From positions 2,666,001 through 2,730,000 of the forward strand of contig NZ_LR590470.1 of assembly GCF_901472535.1 (NCBI RefSeq): 64,000 bases of DNA, read 5' to 3'. The notes beneath the pieces are model-generated. The model was not told where the DNA came from. It saw nothing but the letters and a program-made list of their open reading frames with translations, and ran no database searches. The stretch comes from Sphingobacterium daejeonense (lineage in GTDB: Bacteria; Bacteroidota; Bacteroidia; Sphingobacteriales; Sphingobacteriaceae). This document shows, one piece after another, positions 1 through 8,314 of the stretch. Both the position numbers and the translations under genes were made by a program. Every line of letters begins with the position of its first letter. Position 1 is the first letter of the stretch.

Positions 1-465
1 CTCGAAAAAGGACAAATAGCTAATGAATATTATATCCTTGACGACGGACTGGTCAGAACTTATCTCTACGATTACGAGGGAAACGAAATAACAACTGGAT
101 TTTCAGGAAAAAATGAAGTAGTCATAGAAGTAGCATCTATATTTCAAAGAATCCCCACCCAAGAGTATATTCAATGCCTAACCGACTGTTCTCTATGGAA
201 AATAAAGTTTGACGACTTCCAAGACTTATTTCATAAAATACCCGCATTTCGAGAATGGGGTCGTGCATGGATGGCATTCGAACTATATCTCAGCAAAAAA
301 AGAGCAACAGAAATGATCACCGAACCTGCTAAAATGAGATATCTACATCTAATGCAGGAGAAACCTCAAATAATCCAACAAGCACCTCTCAAATATATTG
401 CCTCTTTTTTGGGAGTGACTGATACCTCCCTAAGTAGAATACGAAAAGAAATTATAAACCATTAA
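1..465 (+). CDS. CRP/FNR-family transcriptional regulator, 3' part
   Basis: The gene is cut by the left edge; frame 1 is open from base 1 to the stop at 463-465 (154 residues seen). The visible part starts in the cyclic-nucleotide-binding beta barrel (LEKGQIANEYYILDDGLVR, the usual 'G..a...y.i..G.vr' pattern) and ends in a helical segment (IASFLGVTDTSLSRIRKE) typical of the Bacteroidota CRP-like winged helix. Such proteins bind DNA as dimers and answer to small-molecule or redox signals; the ligand cannot be told from this. It ends 10 bp before the pentapeptide gene and may be co-transcribed with it. Confidence 0.8.
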   Translation, partial: LEKGQIANEYYILDDGLVRTYLYDYEGNEITTGFSGKNEVVIEVASIFQRIPTQEYIQCLTDCSLWKIKFDDFQDLFHKIPAFREWGRAWMAFELYLSKKRATEMITEPAKMRYLHLMQEKPQIIQQAPLKYIASFLGVTDTSLSRIRKEIINH

Positions 466-475
466 AGTCAAGATA

Positions 476-1045
476 ATGGATTATTTTGAAGATAAATCGT
501 TTAAAAACATCAATTTTAATCAAGTTAATTTCCAAAAAGGTGAATATGAATTTTGTCAATTCGACCAATGTAACTTAGAATCTTTGAATCTAAATGGATG
601 TAAATTTATTGATTGCAAATTTTCTGACAGCAATCTCTCTTTGATGGATTTGACGCAAGCAAGTTTTCAAAATGTAAACTTTACCAATTGTAAACTTTTG
701 GGTTTGAGGTTTGATAGCTTAAATCAATTCAATTTGGAATTGGATTTTCAAGAATGCATATTAAACCATAGCTCATTCTTTGGTTGCCATATCAAAGGAA
801 CAAATTTCAGTAATTGCAAACTTATAGATGTTGATTTTGAAAATACAAATCTAACCAATTCAATATTTGTAGGTTCAGATTTAAATGGAGCTCAGTTTAT
901 TAATTCTAACCTCGAAAAAGCTGACCTCAGAGAGTGTCAAAACCTATTTATAGACCCAGACCTTAATAAGATTAAAGCTGCAAAATTTAGTCTACAAAGT
1001 CTCCCAGGATTGTTGGAAAAACACAAGATTAAAGTCAGTTTTTAA
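476..1045 (+). CDS. Pentapeptide-repeat protein
   Basis: 189 residues made almost wholly of A(D/N)LXX-like pentapeptides (for example NFNQVNFQKG, NCKLIDVDFENTNLTNSIF, SNLEKADLREC), which fold into a right-handed quadrilateral beta helix. Two blocks are separated by a less regular stretch near residues 70-90, as in Qnr/MfpA-type gyrase-protecting proteins, and the length is close to Qnr (about 215). There is no signal peptide, so it is probably cytoplasmic. A gyrase-protection role is inference only; many Bacteroidota pentapeptide proteins have no known function. It follows the CRP-like gene by 10 bp. Confidence 0.8.
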   Translation: MDYFEDKSFKNINFNQVNFQKGEYEFCQFDQCNLESLNLNGCKFIDCKFSDSNLSLMDLTQASFQNVNFTNCKLLGLRFDSLNQFNLELDFQECILNHSSFFGCHIKGTNFSNCKLIDVDFENTNLTNSIFVGSDLNGAQFINSNLEKADLRECQNLFIDPDLNKIKAAKFSLQSLPGLLEKHKIKVSF

Positions 1046-1132
1046 ATCTAAATAAGCCCCTTAATTGTCATTTTGACTTAATATATCCAGAAATAAAAAG
1101 ATTTACCATTCCAATTTCTTAAATTTAACAAT

Positions 1133-1699
1133 ATGAAAATATTGGCTTTTGGGGCAAGTAATAGCTCGAATTCTATCAATAAAAAGTTTGTTAGCAGTGT
1201 CAGTAAATATTATAAAGAACCAGAAGATGAAATTCAAATTCTAGACTTGAATGATTTTGAGCTTCCAATTTACTCCAAGGATCGAGAAAATGAGAATGGT
1301 ATCCCCGATGCCGCAATTCGATTCGCTGAAAAAATTGACTGGGCAGATTTAATTCTTATATCATTTGCTGAGAATAATGGCAATTACAATGCATGTTACA
1401 AAAATTTAATTGATTGGATTTCCAGAATAAAAGGCCGAAAAATTTATCCGAACAAACCATTATTTATACTTTCCACTAGTGAAGGTATCAGAGGTGGACA
1501 GACAGTCCTCGAAATAGCAGAAGAAAGATTGCCACGAGATGGAGCAAACATATTGGATAAATTCTCATTACCAGAATTCAGCAAAAATTTTGAAGAAGGG
1601 CGTGGTGTTATCACCCCACTATACAGAAGTCAATTAGAGGCCAAGGTCAGAAAAACTAAAAGAACCATGGCACAAATCTTATCTCAAGAACAACAGTAA
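1133..1699 (+). CDS. NADPH-dependent FMN reductase family protein
   Basis: 188 residues with a flavodoxin-like fold. The N-terminus MKILAFGASNSSNSINKKF has the phosphate-binding loop after strand 1 (GASNSSNS), and SFAENNGNYNACYKNLIDW at about residues 81-99 matches the 'PEYNGS...KNAIDW' FMN-binding segment of the SsuE/ChrR/YieF group. It should reduce flavin or quinone-like substrates with NAD(P)H in the cytoplasm. The DJ-1-type gene starts 18 bp downstream, so the two form a likely redox-stress operon (inference). Confidence 0.82.
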   Translation: MKILAFGASNSSNSINKKFVSSVSKYYKEPEDEIQILDLNDFELPIYSKDRENENGIPDAAIRFAEKIDWADLILISFAENNGNYNACYKNLIDWISRIKGRKIYPNKPLFILSTSEGIRGGQTVLEIAEERLPRDGANILDKFSLPEFSKNFEEGRGVITPLYRSQLEAKVRKTKRTMAQILSQEQQ

Positions 1700-1717
1700 A
1701 TTTTAATTTTCAATATT

Positions 1718-2296
1718 ATGGCAAAGAAAGTATTATTATTAGTTGGTGATTATGTAGAGGACTATGAGGCAATGGTCCCTTTTCAAGCAATGGAGTCGGT
1801 AGGTATACAAGTAGATACTGTAGCACCAGACCGTAAAAAAGGTGATGTAGTGCCAACTGCAGTACATGATTTTACAGGCGACCAAACCTACAAAGAATTA
1901 AGAGGTCACAATTTCGCTATCAATAAAGATTTTGATTCCGTAAATACGGATGATTATGATGGACTTTATATCGCGGGCGGCAGGTCAGCTGAATATATCC
2001 GATTGAATAAAAGGGTGTTAGAGATTACAAAAGACTTTTTTGATAAAGACAAACCCGTAGCTGCAATTTGTCATGGTATTCAAGTATTGACAGCTGCAAA
2101 AGTTCTAAAAGGTAGGACCTTGACTGCTTATGTTGCAGTTGGTCCAGATATTGAGTTAGCGGGTGGAACATGGAAAAACATCCCAGCAGATCAAGCTGTC
2201 GTAGATGGTAATTTGGTTACTTCTCCTGCTTGGCCAGGACATCAAAACATCTTAAAAGAATTCTATAAATTGTTAGGCATAAAAATTACTCTATAA
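1718..2296 (+). CDS. DJ-1/PfpI family protein (class I glutamine amidotransferase-like)
   Basis: 192 residues. The nucleophile elbow AAICHG puts the conserved Cys at residue 118, and the acidic partner lies in VEDYEAMVP near the N-terminus. DGLYIAGG precedes a helix, as in PfpI/YhbO. Family members act as chaperones, deglycases or proteases in carbonyl and oxidative stress; the substrate here is unknown. The stop codon overlaps the start of the next gene (TAATG, sharing one base), so translation is probably coupled. Confidence 0.85.
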   Translation: MAKKVLLLVGDYVEDYEAMVPFQAMESVGIQVDTVAPDRKKGDVVPTAVHDFTGDQTYKELRGHNFAINKDFDSVNTDDYDGLYIAGGRSAEYIRLNKRVLEITKDFFDKDKPVAAICHGIQVLTAAKVLKGRTLTAYVAVGPDIELAGGTWKNIPADQAVVDGNLVTSPAWPGHQNILKEFYKLLGIKITL

Positions 2297-2676
2297 TGCA
2301 AAAAAAGAGTAAAAAATTATGGATCATTGCTGTTCCTTTAATTCTAATTTTGGGATACTTTATATATGATGCATACTCCCAACCTTCAATTGAAGATATT
2401 CCTGGAGATTTCACTGAAGTAGCTTTTGTGAGAAACGAAAATAATAAAGGTGGAATAATAAGAATATATGCAGTAACTGTTGGAGATCAGTTGAATGCAC
2501 AATATGATAAATGTGCAGATATGTTTCCTGTGAACGATTATGGAAGTATTACCAAGGTTTATTTTTTCGACAAGAATAAACCCTTCCCGACCAGCCTTAA
2601 TCTGGAGGAACCACATTACGATACTGCTAAATATGAAGCTATTAATATCTTAAGCCGAAGAGGCTTGAAAAAATAA
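2296..2676 (+). CDS. Hypothetical membrane-anchored protein
   Basis: 126 residues. A positively charged N-terminus (QKKSKKLW) is followed by one hydrophobic helix (about residues 9-25) and a soluble domain with no family I recognise. The topology suggests an inner-membrane anchor with a periplasmic domain. Its ATG overlaps the stop of the DJ-1-like gene by one base, and the transcript ends at the terminator just downstream, so it is the last gene of this operon. Function unknown. Confidence 0.6.
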   Translation: MQKKSKKLWIIAVPLILILGYFIYDAYSQPSIEDIPGDFTEVAFVRNENNKGGIIRIYAVTVGDQLNAQYDKCADMFPVNDYGSITKVYFFDKNKPFPTSLNLEEPHYDTAKYEAINILSRRGLKK

Positions 2677-2690
2677 TATTCATAATAAAA

Positions 2691-2714
2691 AGCGGCGATT
2701 AGCCGCTTTTTTTT
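2691..2714 (+). terminator. Rho-independent terminator
   Basis: Perfect 6-bp stem AGCGGC/GCCGCT (2691-2696, 2702-2707) with a 5-nt loop, then T7 (2708-2714). It closes the flavin-reductase/DJ-1 operon. Confidence 0.85.
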
Positions 2715-3258
2715 GTCGTTTTAAAGAATTATATTTTCTTTATTAAATATATTATTTATATTTATGAATAATATATAACCAAATGAGTAAAATTTTAACC
2801 TACATCTATAAAGGAAAACATTCTAGTTTATCATAGTAAATGTAGTTTTCAGAACTTTCTGTTTATACATTTTTTACAGCGAATTTAGTGTAAATAGCAC
2901 TCAAGATTTTCTTGAGTGCTTTTCTGTAAATCAAATTATAATGTTCACTTTTTATCAAATCCAAGCCATACTATAAATTCAAAATCGCCAACAACCATCA
3001 ATAGTTTAAATTTTTAATTATTATTTATTAATATTTTTTATAATTTTGTTCGAAATTTGAAATTTAAGTTTTTATTAACCCAAATATATTTTACCGTTCG
3101 GGAAAAGTATTGGACAAAAGTCATTTAAGCCCAGATTATTTATTAAAAGAAGATAAGAATTTTAAAAAATATGCTGCTTAAATCTTATTTTCTATTATTT
3201 AATAATTTGATATTAATTTATTAACTTTTACCAAATAATGCTCGAACATCTTTGAGCT
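2715..3258 (+). other. Non-coding stretch with an orphan terminator
   Basis: About 540 AT-rich bases between the 2.7-kb terminator and ppk. It holds a 17-codon ORF (2783-2836), an unaccompanied terminator hairpin (2896-2923), and an exact Bacteroidota -7 box TAATTTTG (3041-3048) without a good -33 partner. No longer gene is visible on either strand. Confidence 0.5.
2896..2923 (+). terminator. Strong orphan terminator hairpin
   Basis: Perfect 10-bp stem AGCACTCAAG/CTTGAGTGCT (2896-2905, 2911-2920) with a 5-nt loop and a short T run. The upstream operon already ends at 2714, so this one must close something starting between 2715 and 2895, such as a small RNA or the 17-codon ORF. Confidence 0.65.
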
Positions 3259-5376
3259 ATGATGATAGATAGAGAAATGGCAAGTAAATTTATCCCTAGA
3301 GATATAAGTTGGTTGAGTTTTAATGGTCGCGTATTACAAGAAGCAGCCGATCCCACTGTCCCCCTTCATTTAAGAATAAAATTCCTAGGTATATTTTCAA
3401 ATAATTTAGACGAATTCTTTAGAGTTCGTGTTGCTGCCCTAAAAAGAGCTGCAGAGATAAATACCAAAGAATCAAATAGCTATTTCTATAAAGCACCTGC
3501 AATTATCCTTGAAAAAATTACAGAAATTGTTATCAAACAACAACGTAAATTCGATAAAATTTGGAACCAAGTCCAAAGGGAAATGGCCAAACAAAAGGTG
3601 TATATAAAAACAGCTGAAGAATTAAAATCCAGCACAACTGGAATTTGTAAAAAATTATTTCGATGAAGAAGTAGAAACCAATATCATTCCTCTTATCCTA
3701 GATGAGGCTAATCCAATGCCTTACTTAAGAGATAAAAGCCTCTATTTAGGAATTGCAATGTATAAAGATGATTGGCAATACGATACCAAATTCGCAATCA
3801 TTGAACTGCCTTCCCGTCAATTAGGAAGGTTCGTAATATTACCATCTCCTAAGAATCAAAAACATATCATCTTGGTGGAAGATATCGTTAAGGTAAATCT
3901 ACCTTATATATTCTCTTATTTCGGATTTGATGAGTTTGTAGCCAATACATTTAAGGTTACAAAAGATGCCGAATTTGACCTTGACAACGATATCAATACA
4001 ACAATTGCTGAAAAAATCTCTAAAGGAATCAAAAACCGGAGAAAAGGAAAACCTACAAGGTTTGTTTTTGACCAAGAGATGGATCCAAAATTATTGGAGC
4101 TATTGATCAAAAAACTTAATCTAAGTAAAAAAGACAGTATAATACCTGGACAAAAAATACATAATTTTAAACACTTCATGGATTTTCCTGATGTGTTCAA
4201 ATCATATACAAAACCTGAAGAAAGAAAATCATTTGAACATCCTGATTTTGTAGGATTTGATCGGGTTACTGATGTCATCCAAAAGAAAGATGTACTCCTC
4301 TCCTTCCCTTATCATGAATTTCGACCTATGATCGACCTGCTGAGAGAAGCAGCTATGGATCCTGATGTTAAGTCTATTAAAACGACAATATACAGGATGG
4401 CAACCAATTCAAAAATTGCAAATGCTTTGGTAAATGCTGCTAGAAATGGTAAAAGAGGTAACGGTAATGCTGGAACTCAGAGCAAGGTTTGATGAAGAAC
4501 ACAATCTCGAATGGAAAGAAAGATTCGAAATGGAAGGTGTGAAAGTCCTGGTTGGAATTCCGAACAAAAAGGTACACGCCAAATTATGTATCATCAAAAA
4601 AAGGGTAAATAATAAAACGATACAATACGGATTTGTTAGCACTGGAAATATCAATGAGAAAACAGCTAAATTATACGGCGATTATTGTTTGATGACTAGC
4701 AATAAAGGTGTAATGGCTGACATTAATAAAATATTCAATGCTCTGGCAAAACCTAAAGTAGCATTTGTTGATCAAATCAAAAACAATAAAAGTCTATTGA
4801 TTTGTCCAAAAGACATGCGTCAGCAGATATGCTCATTTATTGATAAGGAAATTGCAGAAGCAAAAGCTGGCAGGCCAGCGAGAATAATAATCAAAATAAA
4901 TTCTCTGAGCGATAAAGAATCAATCAAAAAAATATACGAAGCTTCTTCAGCTGGTGTTCAAGTAGACCTAATAGTTAGAGGAATTTTTTTGTGCAGTAAA
5001 TCAGAAAAAATTCATCAAACCTTTCCATGCAATTAGTATCGTTGATGAATTTCTTGAACATGCGCGCGTTTTTTACTTCTATGCAGCTGGTAAAGAGTTA
5101 ACTTATATTTCCTCAGCAGATTTAATGACAAGGAATCTTGACCATCGTGTAGAAGCTGCAGTAAAGATCCACAGCAAAAAACTAAAACATGAATTGTTAG
5201 AAATGTTGGAGATTCAATTGAGAGATAACGTCAAAGCGAGATATTTAAATAACAAGCAAACAAATGAATATGTCCATAATGATGAACCTATTTGTCGCTC
5301 CCAAATCGTAATTCATAATTATTTAAAAAGTAAAGCTGAGGAACAAGAAATAATTCAAGAAACATTAAATCAATAA
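3259..5376 (+). CDS. ppk1: Polyphosphate kinase 1 (three apparent frameshifts)
   Basis: Catalyses reversible transfer of the ATP gamma-phosphate to polyphosphate. The N domain is clear ([19 protein letters not shown], then [18 protein letters not shown]). The PLD-like catalytic half follows, with [10 protein letters not shown] and [10 protein letters not shown] (catalytic His region) and a C-terminal [27 protein letters not shown] segment split in two here by my reading only. The frame moves 1-2-3-1. Each shift is explained by one extra base: TCC near 3630, AAAA near 4452, T7 near 4985. The repaired length of about 704 residues fits the family. The start could be 3259 or the ATG at 3262. I treat the shifts as sequence errors. 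Confidence 0.88.
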
Positions 5377-5394
5377 ATTGCAATTTTTGTTTTG

Positions 5395-5427
5395 CTAATA
5401 TTTTTAGTATTTTAGTAAAAATATTAG
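5395..5427 (+). promoter_or_regulatory. 12-bp inverted repeat before the radical SAM gene
   Basis: Perfect arms CTAATATTTTTA/TAAAAATATTAG (5395-5406, 5416-5427) around a 9-nt loop, ending 4 bp before the downstream ATG. It is too AT-rich and lacks a T run for a good terminator, so an operator or a structured leader is more likely. Confidence 0.45.
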
Positions 5428-5431
5428 TGAG

Positions 5432-6499
5432 ATGGAACATGAATTTATTTATGGTAGAGGGGCGCAAAAAAATATACATAACGTATTTTCAAAGCTAAGT
5501 TATTCGCAAGACCATATTGAAGGGATAGATGATTGGGAACAGGAAGTTCCAAATACCCAGTTTACAATCATCCATCCTAAAACAATTGTCAACAAAGTAA
5601 GCAGTCCAGATGTAGGAATGGAATATTCTGCAAATCCATATCAAGGCTGCGAGCATGGTTGTATCTATTGTTATGCACGTAATTCACATCAATATTGGGG
5701 ATACAGTGCTGGTCTTGACTTTGAAAGCAAAATCCTCGTAAAATCCAATGCCCCAAAATTGTTCAGAGATTTTCTGTGCAAAAAATCTTGGGACGGTACA
5801 CCAATCTCTCTTTCAGGAAATACTGATTGTTATCAACCTCTTGAAAGAAAGTTCAAGCTTACACAATCAATTTTAAAAATTGCGCTAGAACATGGCCAAC
5901 CAATAGGCCTTATTACCAAAAACAGCCTTATTCTTCGCGACATTGATATCCTTGCAGAAATGGCAAAGAAAAATCTCTGTGTAGTTTTTTTATCCATCAA
6001 TTCTTTAACCAAAGAAACTAGATCAAAGATGGAACCTAGAACGGCTACAGCACAACAGAGATTGAAAGTAATCGAAGCATTAGCTAGTAAAGGAATTCCT
6101 GTAGGAATTATGTGTGCACCAATAATTCCAGGACTAACGGATCATGAAATTCCAAAAGTCCTCAAAGCAGCCGCCGATGCTGGTGCTCGGTGGGCAGGTT
6201 ATACCATTGTAAGATTAAATGGAGAAATATCAAAAATTTTCGAAGAATGGCTTTGGAAGGCATATCCGGATCGAGCAAATAAAATCTGGCATAGTATTCA
6301 AGCATGCCATAATGGAAAGGTAAATGATAGTGAATTCGGAAATAGAATGAAAGGAACTGGACAACTTGCAGAAATAATAAGAGATAATTTCAGATTGCAC
6401 TGTAATAAAAATAATCTCAACAATTCAATGTTTGAATATGACCTCTCACACTTTAAAAATCAACGAAATACACAGTTAAATCTCTTCGATTTCCTGTAA
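5432..6499 (+). CDS. PA0069-type radical SAM protein
   Basis: 355 residues. GCEHGCIYCYAR places the [4Fe-4S] cysteines at 73, 77 and 80 in the CxxxCxxC motif of radical SAM enzymes, within the family signature YQGCEHGCIYCYAR. SLSGNTDCYQPLERKFKLT and MCAPIIPGLTD are typical of the PA0069/spore-photolyase-like group. The reaction is not established for this family; a DNA-repair link has been suggested from the distant relation to SplB. It is an intact single gene among frameshifted ones. Confidence 0.87.
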   Translation: MEHEFIYGRGAQKNIHNVFSKLSYSQDHIEGIDDWEQEVPNTQFTIIHPKTIVNKVSSPDVGMEYSANPYQGCEHGCIYCYARNSHQYWGYSAGLDFESKILVKSNAPKLFRDFLCKKSWDGTPISLSGNTDCYQPLERKFKLTQSILKIALEHGQPIGLITKNSLILRDIDILAEMAKKNLCVVFLSINSLTKETRSKMEPRTATAQQRLKVIEALASKGIPVGIMCAPIIPGLTDHEIPKVLKAAADAGARWAGYTIVRLNGEISKIFEEWLWKAYPDRANKIWHSIQACHNGKVNDSEFGNRMKGTGQLAEIIRDNFRLHCNKNNLNNSMFEYDLSHFKNQRNTQLNLFDFL

Positions 6500-6620
6500 T
6501 TTTTAATGTTAAAATTATGTTAAAGTAAAGTTGTAACACTTATGTTGCAACCTAAATGGCACCATGATTGGTTATAAGTATGACGATAAACTATTGAAAA
6601 ACTATTTAAAACGTTGTACT

Positions 6621-7004
6621 ATGAAAAAAACATTGAAATTACTAAGTCTATTATTCGTGGTTTTATTTGCAGTTTCTGCTTGTTCTAAAGATGATGATCC
6701 TGTAGATAATGACTTTTTTGTTGATGATTATAAAGGTACAATTTCCTTTAAACCAACAGGAGGCGAAATGAAAGGCCCACTACAAGGAACAGTAACAGTT
6801 ACTAAAGTTGGTGGATCAAACTATTCTTTCCTTTTTAGTGATGATATGGAAGACATTAACAATATTAAAATGAAGGAAGGAGATAACACCAAACTATTTA
6901 TCGAAGATGGTACTTTGGGTATTATTTCAATAGACGCAGATAAATTAACAATTGCCTATACTGATGATGATGGAACTTGGACGGCCGACTGTACAAGAGA
7001 CTAA
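6621..7004 (+). CDS. Small lipoprotein, function unknown
   Basis: Starting at the ATG at 6621 gives MKKTLKLLSLLFVVLFAVSACSKDDD, split here only at the lipobox VSAC|SKDDD: a clean lipoprotein signal with the acidic +3/+4 residues usual in Bacteroidota surface lipoproteins. An upstream ATG at 6564 would put 19 charged residues before the signal and is less likely. The mature protein is about 105 residues, beta-rich and rich in Asp/Gly, resembling small beta-sandwich lipoproteins. No specific family recognised. Confidence 0.65.
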   Translation: MKKTLKLLSLLFVVLFAVSACSKDDDPVDNDFFVDDYKGTISFKPTGGEMKGPLQGTVTVTKVGGSNYSFLFSDDMEDINNIKMKEGDNTKLFIEDGTLGIISIDADKLTIAYTDDDGTWTADCTRD

Positions 7005-7034
7005 AACTTCGATATATACAGATTAATTTAACTT

Positions 7035-7065
7035 GAAAGGAGCTGTCAATTTGATAGCTCCTTTC
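7035..7065. terminator. Bidirectional terminator between convergent genes
   Basis: Arms GAAAGGAGCTGTCAA (7035-7049) and TTGATAGCTCCTTTC (7051-7065) pair over 15 positions with one G-U. It lies between the lipoprotein (+) and the kinase-like gene (-). Confidence 0.7.
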
Positions 7066-7668
7066 TTATTTGACTTTAAGTAATAAGGTCACTTTAAATA
7101 AATTGCTGTTGCTATTTATGATCAAGTTAAAATCTTCACCAAAATGATATTGAAGCCTGTTTTCAAATTCTGAAATGAATTTATTATCCGCTTGATTTGT
7201 CAAATGATGATTTACCCTATTGCTGACCTCATAAACAATATGATTATCTTTTGCTTTCAGCTTTACCTTCAGAGGATAATTTTCCATTGTATTGTAGCCA
7301 TTAACCAAACCATTTTGGACCATCGGAAATAAAATCAATACAGGAATTTCCTTTTCATGATTATCAACATCAAATTCAATTTTATGATAGATGTTGTCAG
7401 GCAAAACCTTGCTGTACAGTTTTATGTATTCATTTAAGGAAGTTATTTCAGAACCAAACGGCCATCTATCCTCAAAATTAAAACCAGATAATTTCTGTAG
7501 AAACTTACCATGTTCTTCAACCACAGAGATGTTGGATTTAGTGGAATTAAGAATTAATTTACTTAGATAAGTGTCGGACTTAGCATGTAAGAAACTGAGC
7601 TCAGCTTCTGATTTTATTACACTTTGCTCAAGTCCTTCTATCGTTATCTTGCTTTTTTTCCAGAACAT
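7066..7668 (-). CDS. LytS-like histidine-kinase-related protein without sensor domain
   Basis: 200 residues, no transmembrane segment. SEAELSFLHAKSDTYLSKLI resembles the His_kinase (LytS/YehU) phospho-acceptor helix 'eL.fLkaQinPHFlfN', but the Pro-His is absent. VLILFPMVQNGLVNGYNT resembles the N box 'iP.l.lqpLvENAikHG', with the catalytic Asn-Ala replaced. It therefore looks like a degenerate, possibly catalytically dead, soluble relative. Family assignment is moderate; signalling by protein-protein contact is inference. It lies 12 bp downstream of the DUF502 gene on the same strand. Confidence 0.5.
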   Translation of the reverse strand: MFWKKSKITIEGLEQSVIKSEAELSFLHAKSDTYLSKLILNSTKSNISVVEEHGKFLQKLSGFNFEDRWPFGSEITSLNEYIKLYSKVLPDNIYHKIEFDVDNHEKEIPVLILFPMVQNGLVNGYNTMENYPLKVKLKAKDNHIVYEVSNRVNHHLTNQADNKFISEFENRLQYHFGEDFNLIINSNSNLFKVTLLLKVK

Positions 7669-7680
7669 GATTCTAATAAT

Positions 7681-8313
7681 CTATAATTCAGGTTTTCTTA
7701 ATGCTTTTGGATTTTTACCTTCTAACCCACTAACACCTCCTGATACTACAAGTTTCATGGCATCAGTAGCAGAAATATCCAATTTGGTAACCTTCTTAGC
7801 CGAAATAATCACCACTTGACCGGCAACCGAATAAGAATAAGGAAAGTAAACAATCACTTCACCAGGTAAATTAATAGCTTTAAGATCTTTTTGAGTTAAA
7901 AAACCTATTTTCTTCAGGCCAAATTCATTCACCTCAACCAATACTGGTTCATTGAATTTCTTTGCATCACCAACAAAGGCCTCGGTAAAGTCCTTAATAG
8001 ATGAATACAACGTATTAAATAAAGGAATTTTACTAATCGTCCTATTTAGCCACGCCCTGATAGGGGCAGTAACTAAAGTGGTAAAAATAAATCCTATTAG
8101 AGTCAATAGTAAAATGACCGAGACAATACCTAATCCAGGAATATATAATGGTTTGCCGTACTCATCAGTCAAGAAATGCTCAGTAATGTTTAATGCTCCA
8201 TCCAACGTAGCAACCAACCATACAATTACAAAGATGGCACCAGCAACCGGCGCAACCACCAAGGTTCCCTTAATCAGATAGTAAAAAAACTTTTGAAAAA
8301 ACTTAGTTATCAT
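7681..8313 (-). CDS. DUF502 family membrane protein
   Basis: 210 residues. Two N-terminal transmembrane helices (about residues 11-32 and 55-80) are followed by a soluble domain with PLFNTLYSSIKDFTEAF and GEVIVYFPYSYSVAGQVVII, the conserved core of DUF502. The function is unknown in bacteria; plant COV1 proteins of this family act in trafficking. It starts 1 bp after the stop of murF-alr on the same strand, so it is probably co-transcribed. Confidence 0.82.
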   Translation of the reverse strand: MITKFFQKFFYYLIKGTLVVAPVAGAIFVIVWLVATLDGALNITEHFLTDEYGKPLYIPGLGIVSVILLLTLIGFIFTTLVTAPIRAWLNRTISKIPLFNTLYSSIKDFTEAFVGDAKKFNEPVLVEVNEFGLKKIGFLTQKDLKAINLPGEVIVYFPYSYSVAGQVVIISAKKVTKLDISATDAMKLVVSGGVSGLEGKNPKALRKPEL

Positions 8314-8314
8314 T

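Noticed and set aside
3600..5040. Programmed frameshifting in ppk
   Set aside because: Three separate one-base shifts at unlike sites, and the same type of lesion in many unrelated genes, fit sequence error better.
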